NCBI RefSeq assembly: GCF_021538675.1
Contig: NZ_JAJUKH010000013.1
Coordinates: 62,001 to 126,000, forward strand
Reading direction: 5' to 3'
Length of the DNA stretch: 64,000 nt
Source: Paenarthrobacter sp. AR 02
GTDB taxonomy: Bacteria > Actinomycetota > Actinomycetes > Actinomycetales > Micrococcaceae
Shown here in pieces: positions 18,624 through 27,195 of the stretch. The notes beneath the pieces are model-generated. The model had not been told where the DNA came from, ran no database searches, and saw only the letters and a program-made list of their open reading frames with translations. Position numbers and translations under genes: made by a program. Positions within the stretch are counted from its first letter, which is position 1. Each line of letters starts with the position of its first letter.

Positions 18624-19250
18624 ATGAGCGAAACCGGCGCCACGCCGTCCGCTGCCCGCACCGCGCGCATGGAGCGCACCACCAGCGAATCCTCCGTCCT
18701 GGTGGAGATCAACCTGGACGGCTCCGGTGTCTCGGACATCAGCACCTCGGTTCCCTTCTATGACCACATGTTGACGGCGCTGTGCAAGCACTCCCTGATT
18801 GATATGACTGTCAAGGCCACGGGCGATACCCACATCGACGCCCACCACACCGTGGAGGACGTAGCCATTACCTTCGGCGAGGTCCTGCGGACTGCGCTGG
18901 GAAACAAGGCCGGGATCCGTCGCTTCGGTGAGGCAACCGTTCCGTTGGACGAAGCCCTCGCCCACGCGGTGGTTGATGTTTCGGGACGCCCCTACCTGGT
19001 GCATGGCGGTGAGCCTGCGGGCCAGGAATACCACCTCATTGGCGGACACTTCACGGGCTCGCTGACCCGTCACGTTTTTGAAGCCATTACCCTGCACGCG
19101 GGTATCTGCCTGCACATGCGGGTGCTCGCGGGGCGAGACCCGCACCACATCGTGGAAGCCCAGTTCAAGGCGTTCGCACGGGCACTTCGCGCTGCAGTTG
19201 AATCAGACCCGAGGGTCGAGGGAATCCCCTCAACGAAGGGAGCGCTATGA
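18624..19250 (+). CDS. hisB: Imidazoleglycerol-phosphate dehydratase
   Basis: A 208-residue monofunctional IGP dehydratase with two Mn-binding repeats: [17 protein letters not shown] and [34 protein letters not shown]. It dehydrates imidazole-glycerol phosphate in histidine synthesis. There is no N-terminal phosphatase domain of the E. coli HisB type. ATG 18624 has GAAGGACG upstream. Its ATGA overlap with hisH suggests coupled translation. Confidence 0.96.
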   Translation: MSETGATPSAARTARMERTTSESSVLVEINLDGSGVSDISTSVPFYDHMLTALCKHSLIDMTVKATGDTHIDAHHTVEDVAITFGEVLRTALGNKAGIRRFGEATVPLDEALAHAVVDVSGRPYLVHGGEPAGQEYHLIGGHFTGSLTRHVFEAITLHAGICLHMRVLAGRDPHHIVEAQFKAFARALRAAVESDPRVEGIPSTKGAL

Positions 19251-19996
19251 GCAGTCAGGTCCTCAAGGACGGCGCGGTTACCGATACCGTGGCCGCCATC
19301 AAGCCGTCCTCACCTGAAGGTAAGCCCACCGTGACGGTGCTGGACTACGGCTCGGGCAACGTCCGTTCGGCGGTCCGCGCACTGGAACGTGCCGGTGCCC
19401 ACGTGTTGTTGAGCGCCAAGCCCGAGGACGTTCTCAACGCCGACGGCCTGGTCGTTCCCGGCGTCGGTGCTTACGAGACTGTCATGAAGGAACTTAAGGC
19501 CGTCGACGCCATCCGCATGATCGGCCGCCGGGTGGCCGGTGGCCGGCCCGTGCTCGCTATCTGCGTTGGACTGCAGGTCCTCTTCGAGGCAGGTGTCGAA
19601 CACGGTACGGAGTCCGAAGGCATGGCCGAATGGCCCGGCAAGGTGGAGTTGCTCCCCGCAGCCGTTGTGCCGCACATGGGGTGGAACACCGTGGACGTCC
19701 CGGAGGGCTCCAAGCTCTTCGCCGGAGTCGAGCAGGAGCGCTTCTACTTCGTGCACTCCTACGGCGTCCAGGAATGGAACTTTGACGTCGTCCAGCCTCG
19801 CATGGCGCCTCCCATGGTGACGTGGTCCGAGCACGGCGCGCGCTTCATCGCCGCCGTTGAGAACGGGCCCCTCTGCGCTACCCAATTCCACCCCGAAAAG
19901 TCCGGTGATGCCGGAGCCCGGCTCCTCCGCAACTGGGTGGACGGCCTGCGCAAGCCTGCGTCAACAGCGGAAACCCCTGAAAGCGGTGCCGCCTAG
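19247..19996 (+). CDS. hisH: Imidazole glycerol phosphate synthase subunit HisH
   Basis: Glutamine amidotransferase subunit that feeds ammonia to HisF. The nucleophile is Cys in [12 protein letters not shown], with the triad His and Glu in [29 protein letters not shown] marks the normal start of homology, so about 25 N-terminal residues and 10-15 C-terminal residues are extra. The partner gene hisF is not in this window; in many actinobacteria it follows hisA. Confidence 0.95.
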   Translation: MSSQVLKDGAVTDTVAAIKPSSPEGKPTVTVLDYGSGNVRSAVRALERAGAHVLLSAKPEDVLNADGLVVPGVGAYETVMKELKAVDAIRMIGRRVAGGRPVLAICVGLQVLFEAGVEHGTESEGMAEWPGKVELLPAAVVPHMGWNTVDVPEGSKLFAGVEQERFYFVHSYGVQEWNFDVVQPRMAPPMVTWSEHGARFIAAVENGPLCATQFHPEKSGDAGARLLRNWVDGLRKPASTAETPESGAA

Positions 19997-20155
19997 ATGT
20001 GGTCGGTTGTCCTCATGGGCCTCGCCGGCGTGCTGGTGGGAGGCGGAATTTCCTTCCATCAGCAAAAGAAGCCCACTTGGGTTTCAGTTTCTTTCTACGT
20101 GCTGGCAGGGATGTCCCTGCTGGCCGCATACCTCCTGACGCTGCCCGGTAACTAA
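19997..20155 (+). CDS. Small two-helix membrane protein between hisH and priA
   Basis: A 52-residue ORF (ATG 19997, TAA 20153-20155) begins on the base after the hisH stop. It has two hydrophobic stretches, [19 protein letters not shown] and [18 protein letters not shown], separated by the basic, polar loop HQQKKPTW, so a helical hairpin in the membrane is likely. I do not recognise a characterised family. Its tight spacing in a his operon and the clean reading frame argue that it is expressed. Nothing in it suggests a histidine-pathway activity. Confidence 0.7.
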   Translation: MWSVVLMGLAGVLVGGGISFHQQKKPTWVSVSFYVLAGMSLLAAYLLTLPGN

Positions 20156-20184
20156 TCCGCGCCCCCACGATTTCAAGGACACTC

Positions 20185-20928
20185 ATGACCACCTCCACCC
20201 AGTCCGTTCTGGAACTCCTTCCCGCCGTCGATATTGTCGATGGCCAGGCGGTTCGCCTCCTGCAGGGTGAAGCGGGTTCGGAAACCAGCTATGGAACGCC
20301 GCTCGAAGCTGCCTTGAACTGGCAGGACGCAGGTGCCGAGTGGGTGCACATGGTGGACCTGGACGCGGCCTTCGGCCGGGGGAACAACGCCGCGCTCATC
20401 AGTGAGGTCGTCTCGCAGCTCAACGTCAAAGTGGAGTTGTCCGGCGGCCTGCGGGACGACGAGTCGTTGGAGCGGGCGCTGGAACTGGGCGTGGCACGGG
20501 TAAACCTTGGCACCGCCGCGCTGGAGAACCCGGACTGGACCCGCCGGGCCATTGAGCGCTTCGGCGACCAAATCGCCGTCGGACTTGATGTCCGGGGCAC
20601 CACCCTGGCTGGTCGTGGCTGGACCAAGGAAGGCGGCGACCTTTGGGAGGTACTTGCACGCCTCGAGGACGCCGGGTGCGCCCGTTACGTGGTCACGGAT
20701 GTCACCAAGGACGGAACGCTGCAGGGTCCCAATGTGGAGTTGCTGCGCCAGATGGTTGAGAAGACGGGCAAGCCCGTGGTGGCCTCGGGCGGCATCTCAA
20801 GCCTCGAAGATCTCCGCGTCCTGCGCGAACTCGTGCCGTTGGGCGTCGAAGGGGCAATCGTGGGCAAAGCCCTGTATGCCGGTGCCTTTACGTTGCCTGA
20901 GGCCCTGGACGTCGCCGGTCGACGCTGA
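20185..20928 (+). CDS. priA: ProFAR isomerase HisA/PriA (probably bifunctional with phosphoribosylanthranilate isomerase)
   Basis: A 247-residue TIM barrel. [23 protein letters not shown] and the catalytic Asp regions ([25 protein letters not shown]) match HisA. Most actinobacteria lack a separate trpF and use this enzyme for both histidine and tryptophan isomerisation (PriA); the HGxEV/R-type loops differ from proteobacterial HisA in the PriA direction, but dual activity is assumed from lineage, not shown. The start of the SseB gene overlaps its stop. Confidence 0.93.
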   Translation: MTTSTQSVLELLPAVDIVDGQAVRLLQGEAGSETSYGTPLEAALNWQDAGAEWVHMVDLDAAFGRGNNAALISEVVSQLNVKVELSGGLRDDESLERALELGVARVNLGTAALENPDWTRRAIERFGDQIAVGLDVRGTTLAGRGWTKEGGDLWEVLARLEDAGCARYVVTDVTKDGTLQGPNVELLRQMVEKTGKPVVASGGISSLEDLRVLRELVPLGVEGAIVGKALYAGAFTLPEALDVAGRR

Positions 20929-21839
20929 TGCCGCACGAGGCTGGACACCAGCACGAAGAACAAGGCCACGGAGGGCGTCAGCTCCCAGGACACATCGCCG
21001 CTGCTTTGAAGGGTGCCGGGGGAGCAACTGATTCGGCGGGACGCCCTTGGGCAGGTCGGAGCCTCAGCGGGGACGACGCCAAGATCCACAACTTCGAGGA
21101 CGACGACGGTACGGCTGATCCCGGCTACACCGCGGCCATCGCTGCACTCATCGCTGGCACCGCGACTGAGGCCGGCGTGGTGGAAGCTCTTGCCACCGCG
21201 AGGGTTTTCGTTCCGGTTGTCGCGCAACTCGCTGAAGAAGCCGACGGCGTCGACGGCCTGCATGCGGACAAGCAGGCCGATATGGCGTTGATCACACTCA
21301 AGGCCCCCGATGGCCGCACGGCGATGCCCGTCTTCACGTCCGCGGCGGCTTTGGAGGCGTGGCATTCTGAAGCCCGTCCGGTGGCTGTCTATGCCGCGCG
21401 GGCGGCCCTGTCCGCAGTTTCGGAAGATGCCCAACTGTTGGTGCTGGACCCCGGTTCCCAGTACACGTTCGTTGTGCGGCGGCCGGCTATGTGGGCTTTG
21501 GCCCAGCAGCGGGACTGGACGCCGTCATACCTTGATGATCAACTGGAGTCTGCTCTCGCTTCAGCGGCCCTGGAATTTCCGGCCGTGCGCCGACTTGAAA
21601 CACGGCCCGGCGGCGGTGTGTCCACGCTGACGGCGGATGGCAGCACGGTTGCCGGCGGAGGTCCTGGCCCGGAACTCCAGGTGGTGCTCTACCTTGAGGA
21701 CGGACTCGGTGCCGCGGATGTCCAGGCGCTTGTTGGTGGCCTGCATGAAGCGTGGGCGCGGATGGAAACCTTTGCCGAAAGTGTTGACTCCATTGAAGTG
21801 AAATTGCAGCGTGCAGCACAGGAGCCTGGGCGGCACTAA
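20928..21839 (+). CDS. SseB-family protein
   Basis: A 303-residue protein. After a His/Gly/Glu-rich first 60 residues, the SseB N-terminal domain is seen at about 75-200 (RVFVPVVAQLAEE, MALITLKAPDGRTAMPVFTS, ALEAWHSEARPVAV), with a second domain to the end (ELQVVLYLEDGLGAADVQAL). SseB-like proteins are widespread but without a settled biochemical function. It is translationally coupled to priA (1-nt overlap), an association repeated in other actinobacteria, and no enzymatic motif is visible. Confidence 0.8.
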   Translation: MPHEAGHQHEEQGHGGRQLPGHIAAALKGAGGATDSAGRPWAGRSLSGDDAKIHNFEDDDGTADPGYTAAIAALIAGTATEAGVVEALATARVFVPVVAQLAEEADGVDGLHADKQADMALITLKAPDGRTAMPVFTSAAALEAWHSEARPVAVYAARAALSAVSEDAQLLVLDPGSQYTFVVRRPAMWALAQQRDWTPSYLDDQLESALASAALEFPAVRRLETRPGGGVSTLTADGSTVAGGGPGPELQVVLYLEDGLGAADVQALVGGLHEAWARMETFAESVDSIEVKLQRAAQEPGRH

Positions 21840-21891
21840 CGGCAGTACCGGTCCCTCCGGGCTGCCCCGGGGGGAACAAGAGGATTTGCCA

Positions 21892-23196
21892 GTGAATTTC
21901 GCTCTCTACAAAGAGATGCTGTCCATCCGTCCTGTCCGGCGTCTGTTGGTGGTGGGCATGATTGCCCGTATCCCGCATTCGGCGGCCGGCGTGCTCCTGA
22001 CGTTGCATATTGTCCTGACTCTGGGGCAGGGATATGCCGCGGCGGGTGCTGCTGCCGCTGTCATGACGATCGGCATTGCCGTTGGCGCTCCATGGCGTGG
22101 CCGTCGAGTGGATACCGTGGGCCTGCGGCGGGCTTTGATCCCTTCCGTTGTTTCCGAAACGGTCATCTGGACGATCGTTCCCCACGTGTCCTATGAATGG
22201 CTGCTGCCCTTGGTTTTTGTTGGTGGCCTCTTCACGCTGCCCATCTTCAGCGTGGTCCGACAGTCGTTGGGTGTCATGGTGGACGGTGAGCAGCGCCGTT
22301 CGGCCTTCGCCCTCGATTCCATCGCGACGGAACTGGTCTTCATGATCGGCCCGGCTGTCGGCGCCGTCGTGGCCACTGCCGGATTCTCGGCGGTGGGCCT
22401 GACCGCGGTGGGGATCTCGGTTTCGGTCGCGGGGCTTTTCCTCATGTGGTTCAACCCGCCAACACGCAGCGATGTCGCCTGTACGCCGAAAGAGTCCGCC
22501 GACCGGGCTGCAGCAGACCTGGCAGCCGCCGAGGCTGCCATGGTGGCGTCGGCTCCGGCCCACGTCCAGGAGGCTGCCTCGGAGATGGCGCCCGCCACGT
22601 CCCGTACGGCGGCGATCCGCAGCAAGGTGGCGCGGAACTTCAGCTGGTTTACCGTTTCGGTTGCAGCGCTCTTTGCGGTGGCGGCCGGATCGGGCATGGT
22701 CCTTAGCGGTTCAGATGTGAGCATCGTGGGCCTGCTCGAAAGGGGTGGCCACCAGAACCAGATCGGCATCGTGTTCTTCTTCTGGTGCGCAGCGTCCGTT
22801 ATTGGCGGGCTCATCTACGGTTCCATGAAGCGGCAGATTTCGCCGATGCTTTTGCTGCTGGGCATGGCCGCGTTGACCATTCCGATGGGTTTCGCCCACG
22901 ACACGTGGACCCTCGCCTTCCTGTCGATTCTTCCGGGACTGCTCTGCGCTCCTGTGTTGTCGGCATCGTCGGAGAAGGTGGCCGACCTCGTGGATGAGGA
23001 ACGCCGTGGCGAGGCCATGGGCTGGTACGGTTCTGCGCTCACTGCCGGTGTTGCCCTCGGCGCGCCGCTGGCAGGCATCTTCATCGATAACGTCGGCCCG
23101 TCGGCCGGTTTCGCGGCCATCGGTGCTGCGGGAGTCGTCCTGTGCCTTGCCGGCCTGGCCCTGATGTCGATGCGTCGGAGATCCGCCCGCGTGTAA
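21892..23196 (+). CDS. MFS transporter
   Basis: A 434-residue major facilitator with about 12 hydrophobic segments in two halves, separated by a charged, Ala-rich cytoplasmic loop at about 205-255. The loop-2-like sequence GAPWRGRRVDTVGLRRALI corresponds to the MFS A motif region. The substrate cannot be read from sequence; drug or metabolite efflux is usual for this type. GTG 21892 has AAGAGGA upstream and gives a better start than the further open frame. It ends the his-linked run and is followed by a strong terminator. Confidence 0.85.
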   Translation: MNFALYKEMLSIRPVRRLLVVGMIARIPHSAAGVLLTLHIVLTLGQGYAAAGAAAAVMTIGIAVGAPWRGRRVDTVGLRRALIPSVVSETVIWTIVPHVSYEWLLPLVFVGGLFTLPIFSVVRQSLGVMVDGEQRRSAFALDSIATELVFMIGPAVGAVVATAGFSAVGLTAVGISVSVAGLFLMWFNPPTRSDVACTPKESADRAAADLAAAEAAMVASAPAHVQEAASEMAPATSRTAAIRSKVARNFSWFTVSVAALFAVAAGSGMVLSGSDVSIVGLLERGGHQNQIGIVFFFWCAASVIGGLIYGSMKRQISPMLLLLGMAALTIPMGFAHDTWTLAFLSILPGLLCAPVLSASSEKVADLVDEERRGEAMGWYGSALTAGVALGAPLAGIFIDNVGPSAGFAAIGAAGVVLCLAGLALMSMRRRSARV

Positions 23197-23206
23197 GGAT
23201 TTCAAA

Positions 23207-23250
23207 CGACGACGGCGACCCCACCGGATGTGGTGGGGTCGCCGTCGTCG
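23207..23250 (+). terminator. Terminator after the his/MFS run
   Basis: A 19-bp perfect stem (23207-23225 with 23232-23250), GC-rich, with a 6-nt loop, followed by GTTCTT. It sits between convergent MFS and DUF1844 genes and probably serves both. Confidence 0.85.
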
Positions 23251-23269
23251 GTTCTTGAGGCTGTTGGGG

Positions 23270-23668
23270 CTAGTTCACTGGTCCGGTGAACTTCTCGCCC
23301 GGGCCCTTGCCAGGGGCGTCGGGGATAAGTGAAGCCTCGCGGAAGGCCAGTTGCAGCGAGCGAAGGCCGTCGCGCAAAGGTCCTGCGTGCTGGGAGCCGA
23401 TTTCCGGGGCGGCGGCCGATACCAGTCCGGCGAGGGCCGTGATCAGCTTGCGGGCCTCATCCAGGTCCTTGAGGTCCTCGGCGTTGGGGTCGTCGGCCAG
23501 GCCGACTTTTACGGCCGCCGCACTCATCAGGTGGACGGCGCCGGTGGTGATGACCTCCACGGCAGGTACTTCCGCGATGTCGCGGATCTGCTGGGAGACG
23601 CCGGCGTCAGCGGCCGGGGCGGCGTCTCCGCCAAAGGAGTTGCGGGAATTGCTGTCTTCAGTGCTCAT
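23270..23668 (-). CDS. DUF1844 family protein
   Basis: A 132-residue acidic protein. The core ISQ-type helix pattern (QQIRDIAEVPAVEVITTGAV, then HLMSAAAVKVGL, DLDEARKLITALAGLVSAAA) is the DUF1844 domain, small and helical with no known activity. Genes of this family lie beside infC in many actinobacteria, as here (divergent). I placed the start at ATG 23668; the frame stays open far upstream antisense to infC, but that extension is low-quality sequence with no homology. Confidence 0.85.
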   Translation of the reverse strand: MSTEDSNSRNSFGGDAAPAADAGVSQQIRDIAEVPAVEVITTGAVHLMSAAAVKVGLADDPNAEDLKDLDEARKLITALAGLVSAAAPEIGSQHAGPLRDGLRSLQLAFREASLIPDAPGKGPGEKFTGPVN

Positions 23669-23759
23669 ACTGGTAAGCTTGTCACAGACCGACTGGAAGT
23701 CGTTATTTGCAGTCAAACGATCCCGCCGCCCGCAATGTGCGCTTGGCGGGTTGTTTCTG

Positions 23760-24007
23760 TAGAATTGTCTTTCAGTTAGCAAGCGGAGTTCTCTCCCACC
23801 CGCGTCAGCCGTTTCCCCCAGGGGACAGGATTCCGTAAAAGGACAAGAGGTTGCCGGGTACCTGGTCGGACACTTTGAGGGTGTGAACCCTGAAGTGCGT
23901 ACTTCCCCTAGGGGAGTGCCCCCGATCTTCGAGGCCTTCGATTGCGCCAGCAATTGGGGGCCTTCTCTATTTGCCGGTGACATCACCACAACCACAGGAG
24001 CTTTAAC
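23760..24007 (+). promoter_or_regulatory. infC promoter and long structured leader
   Basis: A TAGAAT hexamer at 23760-23765 would start a leader of about 235 nt. It contains a palindromic CCCCTAGGGG near 23905-23914 and a composite hairpin in which GCCCCC (23918-23923) pairs with GGGGGC (23956-23961), enclosing an ATTGC/GCAAT stem (23941-23954), followed by the pyrimidine-rich CTTCTCTATTT. infC operons are often controlled by leader RNA; here the control mechanism is inference. The rest of the 339-nt gap shows no gene. Confidence 0.55.
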
Positions 24008-25051
24008 ATTAGCGAGCCAAGAATCAATGAGCGTATCCGCGTCCCCGAGGTGCGGTTGGTCGGCCCTGCCGGCGAACAGGTAGGAATTGTCCGCATTGAG
24101 GACGCCCTGCGTCTTGCTGCCGAATCCGATCTCGATCTCGTTGAAGTTGCGCCGCAGGCCAAGCCCCCTGTTTGCAAGCTGATGGACTTCGGCAAGTACA
24201 AGTACGAGGCCGCCGTCAAGGCACGTGAAGCGCGCAAGAACCAGACCAACACGGTTCTGAAGGAAATCCGCTTCCGACTCAAGATCGACAAGCACGACTA
24301 CGAGACCAAGCGCGGACACGCACTTCGCTTCCTCGGCGCTGGCGACAAGGTCAAGGCCATGATCCAGTTCCGTGGCCGTGAGCAGCAGCGTCCCGAAATG
24401 GGCATCCGCCTGCTGCAGCGCTTCGCAGAAGATGTTGCTGAGGTTGGCATCATTGAGTCCAGCCCGCGCATCGATGGCCGCAACATGGTTATGGTGATCG
24501 GACCGCTGAAGAACAAGGCAGAAGCCAAGGCTGAAGCCCGCCGTGCTTCGCAGCGTGCAGAAGCCAAGGCCCAGAACGAGGCCAAGGCTGCAGGCCGTGT
24601 GGACACCACGGGGGAGCAGGCGACGCTCACGCAGAGCCTGGCTGACCTTCTTCCCGAGGGCTTCCAGGTAAGCGAAGCAGAGCCCACGCAGGAAACTGTT
24701 GAAGCTCCCGAGGTCGAGGCTCCCGCAGCTGAAGAAGCCCTGGCAGCCAGCGAGCCCGCGGTTGTTGAAGAAGCTCCCGTTGTTGAGGAAGCTCCTGTAG
24801 CCCAGGAAGCTCCCGCGCCGGCAGCCAAGGAAGCTGTGGCCGAAAAGGCTCCGGCAGCCAAGGCCGCACCGGCCAAGACAGAATCGGCACCTGCTCCGGC
24901 AGCTCCGAAGCCGGCTGTACCCGCAGCAGCTCCGAAGCCGGCAGTTCCTGCGGCTCCGAAGCCTGTCGCCAAGCCGGCAGCTCCCAAGCCGGCAGCTCGG
25001 CCCGCGGCCCCCAAGGCCACGCCGAAGCCTGCTGCACGCAAGACCAACTAG
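24008..25051 (+). CDS. infC: Translation initiation factor IF-3 with long Ala/Pro-rich tail, AUU start
   Basis: The IF3 N-terminus [20 protein letters not shown] begins exactly at ATT 24008, preceded by AGGAG with a 7-nt spacer. No ATG, GTG or TTG lies near the proper start, so this is the AUU start used for IF3 autoregulation in E. coli. The N-domain, linker ([17 protein letters not shown]) and C-domain ([20 protein letters not shown]) fill about 180 residues. About 165 more follow, becoming repetitive in Ala, Pro, Glu and Lys ([19 protein letters not shown] and similar). Total length is 347, against roughly 175-200 in most bacteria. rpmI and rplT follow. Confidence 0.93.
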   Translation: MSEPRINERIRVPEVRLVGPAGEQVGIVRIEDALRLAAESDLDLVEVAPQAKPPVCKLMDFGKYKYEAAVKAREARKNQTNTVLKEIRFRLKIDKHDYETKRGHALRFLGAGDKVKAMIQFRGREQQRPEMGIRLLQRFAEDVAEVGIIESSPRIDGRNMVMVIGPLKNKAEAKAEARRASQRAEAKAQNEAKAAGRVDTTGEQATLTQSLADLLPEGFQVSEAEPTQETVEAPEVEAPAAEEALAASEPAVVEEAPVVEEAPVAQEAPAPAAKEAVAEKAPAAKAAPAKTESAPAPAAPKPAVPAAAPKPAVPAAPKPVAKPAAPKPAARPAAPKATPKPAARKTN

Positions 25052-25168
25052 TTCAACGCCGCGGAGGCCTGTCCTCCATCGGCAAGCAACCAGCACGCTG
25101 GCCCCTGTAGGCCGGCTGCGCGAAAGAATCGCGGACTCGTCCGTGGATACGTAAGGAGATCGGTTCCC

Positions 25169-25363
25169 ATGCCGAAGATGAAGACCCACAGCGGTGCTAA
25201 GAAGCGCTTCAAGCTGACCGGTACCGGCAAGCTGAAGCGTCAGCAGGCCAACCGCCGCCACTACCTGGAGCACAAGTCCTCCACGTTGACCCGTCGCCTT
25301 GCCGGCGACAAGATCGTCTTCAAGGGCGATGCCAAGGTCATCAAGAAGATGCTCGGCGTCTAA
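25169..25363 (+). CDS. rpmI: 50S ribosomal protein L35
   Basis: A 64-residue basic protein of the large subunit, with [20 protein letters not shown] and [10 protein letters not shown] typical of bL35. It lies 117 nt after infC; ATG 25169 has AAGGAG about 10 nt upstream. Second gene of the conserved infC-rpmI-rplT operon. Confidence 0.97.
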   Translation: MPKMKTHSGAKKRFKLTGTGKLKRQQANRRHYLEHKSSTLTRRLAGDKIVFKGDAKVIKKMLGV

Positions 25364-25482
25364 GTTCCAAGTTCTCTGGGTCCCGCCAACCGGCAGGAAC
25401 CGACTACACCAAAAGCCTTCTCAGGCCCGCCGGATTTCCGGCAGTAGCAGCTTGGGATAAAGATTTCTGAAGGAGTACGCAC

Positions 25483-26157
25483 GTGGCACGTGTGAAGCGG
25501 GCGGTAAACGCCCACAAGAAGCGCCGGGTTGTCCTCGAACGCGCCAAGGGTTACCGCGGTCAGCGTTCGCGCTTGTACCGTAAGGCAAAAGAGCAGCTGC
25601 TGCACTCGTTTGTGTACAGCTACGGTGACCGCCGCAAGAAGAAGGGCGACTTCCGTCGCCTCTGGATCCAGCGCATCAACGCTGCATCCCGCGCCAACGG
25701 CCTCACCTACAACCGTCTGATCCAGGGCCTGAAGGCCGCTGAGGTTGAGGTTGACCGCCGCATGCTGGCCGAACTGGCCGTTTCCGACGCCAACGCTTTC
25801 GCTGCACTGGTGAACGTTGCCAAGGCTGCCCTGCCGGCTGACACGTCTGCTCCGGCTGCAAAGGCTGAAGCTGCCCCCAAGGCTGCAAAGGTTGCTCCGG
25901 CTGCCGCTACGGCTACGGCTGTCAAGGCTGTTGTCTCCGAGAAGCCGGCCATCGACGGCGCAGTTGCTGCTGATGGCGACGAAGCTCCGGAAGGCTACGC
26001 CATCAAGGGCAACGCCGAGTCCAAGAAGTACCACGTGCCGGGTTCCACCTGGTACAACACCACTGCTGCCGAATACTGGTTCTCCACGGTTGAGGCTGCA
26101 AAGGCTGCTGGCTTTGAGCCGGCCGGCGGCGAAGCCCGCCAGCAGATCAAGAACTAG
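25483..26157 (+). CDS. rplT: 50S ribosomal protein L20 fused to a C-terminal sunset-type domain
   Basis: Residues 1 to about 117 are a complete bL20 ([20 protein letters not shown] through the [10 protein letters not shown] end), needed for early 50S assembly. An Ala-rich linker of about 45 residues leads to a second domain at about 170-215 containing [20 protein letters not shown] and [20 protein letters not shown], ending GFEPA. The G-Y-x-I-K-G-N...Y-H-x-P-G-S...A-E-x-x-F pattern is what I know as the sunset domain, found as an add-on to some actinobacterial ribosomal proteins. Total 224 residues against about 118 normally. The start is GTG 25483 with AAGGAG upstream. Confidence 0.94.
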   Translation: MARVKRAVNAHKKRRVVLERAKGYRGQRSRLYRKAKEQLLHSFVYSYGDRRKKKGDFRRLWIQRINAASRANGLTYNRLIQGLKAAEVEVDRRMLAELAVSDANAFAALVNVAKAALPADTSAPAAKAEAAPKAAKVAPAAATATAVKAVVSEKPAIDGAVAADGDEAPEGYAIKGNAESKKYHVPGSTWYNTTAAEYWFSTVEAAKAAGFEPAGGEARQQIKN

Positions 26158-26182
26158 TCGCAACAGCCACTAAAGTTCTTAT

Positions 26183-27094
26183 ATGAACGAAACCGGGCGC
26201 CCGCAAGACTTTTCGATGACCAACCCCCGAGCTGATCGGGTGAGGGATGTCGCCAAGCTTGCCGGGCGCCCGGCGCGTTTAAAGCGCGGGCGCTTCCTGG
26301 CTGAGGGGCCGCAGGCCGTACGGGAGGCGCTAAGCCTGCACCGTGACCGGACAGCGGCAGGTGGCGCCGCCGTCGTGCATGAAGTTTTCGCCAGTGAAGC
26401 GTGCCTGGAGCGGCTTCCCGAACTTGCCGACCTCGCACAGGGCACCCAGCTCCGGCTCGCCAGTGATGAAGTCCTGGCAGCGATGGCGGACACCGTCAAC
26501 CCGCAGGGGATTGTGGCCGTCTGCAGTTTTCTCGACGTCAGCCTGGAGTCAGTTCTCGACGCCAGTCCCCGCCTCATTGCCGTGATGTGCCAGGTACGTG
26601 ACCCCGGAAATGCCGGCACGGTCCTGCGTGCCGCTGATGCTGCCGGCGCGGACGCCGTGGTCCTGACCGAATCCAGCGTGGACATCTACAATCCCAAAGC
26701 AGTCCGTTCAACCGCAGGTTCCTTGTTCCATCTGCCCGTGGTCCTGGGGGTGGAGGTTGAGGAGCTGGTTGCACGGTGCCGCGAGTTGGGCATCGGTGTC
26801 CTGGCCGCAGACGGCTATGGGACGGTCAATCTGGATAAACTCCAGGACGAAAACGCGGCGCGGAGGCTCGGTAACGATACAGTGGCGTCCGAGTACGCCC
26901 TTGAGGGGCCGACGGCCTGGTTATTCGGGAACGAAGCCCAGGGCTTGTCCGACGCAGAACTGGCCCTTGCCGATCATCGCGTCGCTGTGCCCGTCTATGG
27001 GGCCGCGGAGAGCCTCAATCTTGGTACGGCGGCCACCGTCTGCCTTTACGCCAGCGCACGCTCCCAGCAGGGCGTCAGGGTGGGGAATGCATAA
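26183..27094 (+). CDS. TrmH/SpoU-family rRNA 2'-O-methyltransferase
   Basis: A 303-residue trefoil-knot (SPOUT) methyltransferase. The SpoU substrate-binding region is at the N-terminus (LKRGRFLAEGPQAVREAL). The three SPOUT motifs are QVRDPGNAGTVLRAADAAGA, AWLFGNEAQGLSD and ESLNLGTAATVCLYA. It probably methylates ribose in 23S rRNA; the exact position is unknown. ATG 26183 follows TAAAGT (26171-26176) by 6 nt, a leaderless start. It is downstream of rplT, as in many genomes where the next gene is pheS; here pheS is 6 kb away. Confidence 0.9.
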   Translation: MNETGRPQDFSMTNPRADRVRDVAKLAGRPARLKRGRFLAEGPQAVREALSLHRDRTAAGGAAVVHEVFASEACLERLPELADLAQGTQLRLASDEVLAAMADTVNPQGIVAVCSFLDVSLESVLDASPRLIAVMCQVRDPGNAGTVLRAADAAGADAVVLTESSVDIYNPKAVRSTAGSLFHLPVVLGVEVEELVARCRELGIGVLAADGYGTVNLDKLQDENAARRLGNDTVASEYALEGPTAWLFGNEAQGLSDAELALADHRVAVPVYGAAESLNLGTAATVCLYASARSQQGVRVGNA

Positions 27095-27195
27095 TTAGCC
27101 CGTCGCCGGGTACGGTAATGCTTGCAGGGGCAGGCAATGACGATTCTTCTTGACCCTTTCCAACCATTTCCCGAACCCGAAGAGGTGAAGCTTTC

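Noticed and set aside
23270-25273. 667-codon open frame on the minus strand running from DUF1844 through the infC region
   Set aside because: Only the last 132 codons are the DUF1844 gene; the rest is antisense to the well-supported infC reading frame and is repetitive Leu/Arg/Gly-rich, as expected from the complement of Ala/Pro-rich GC-rich code.
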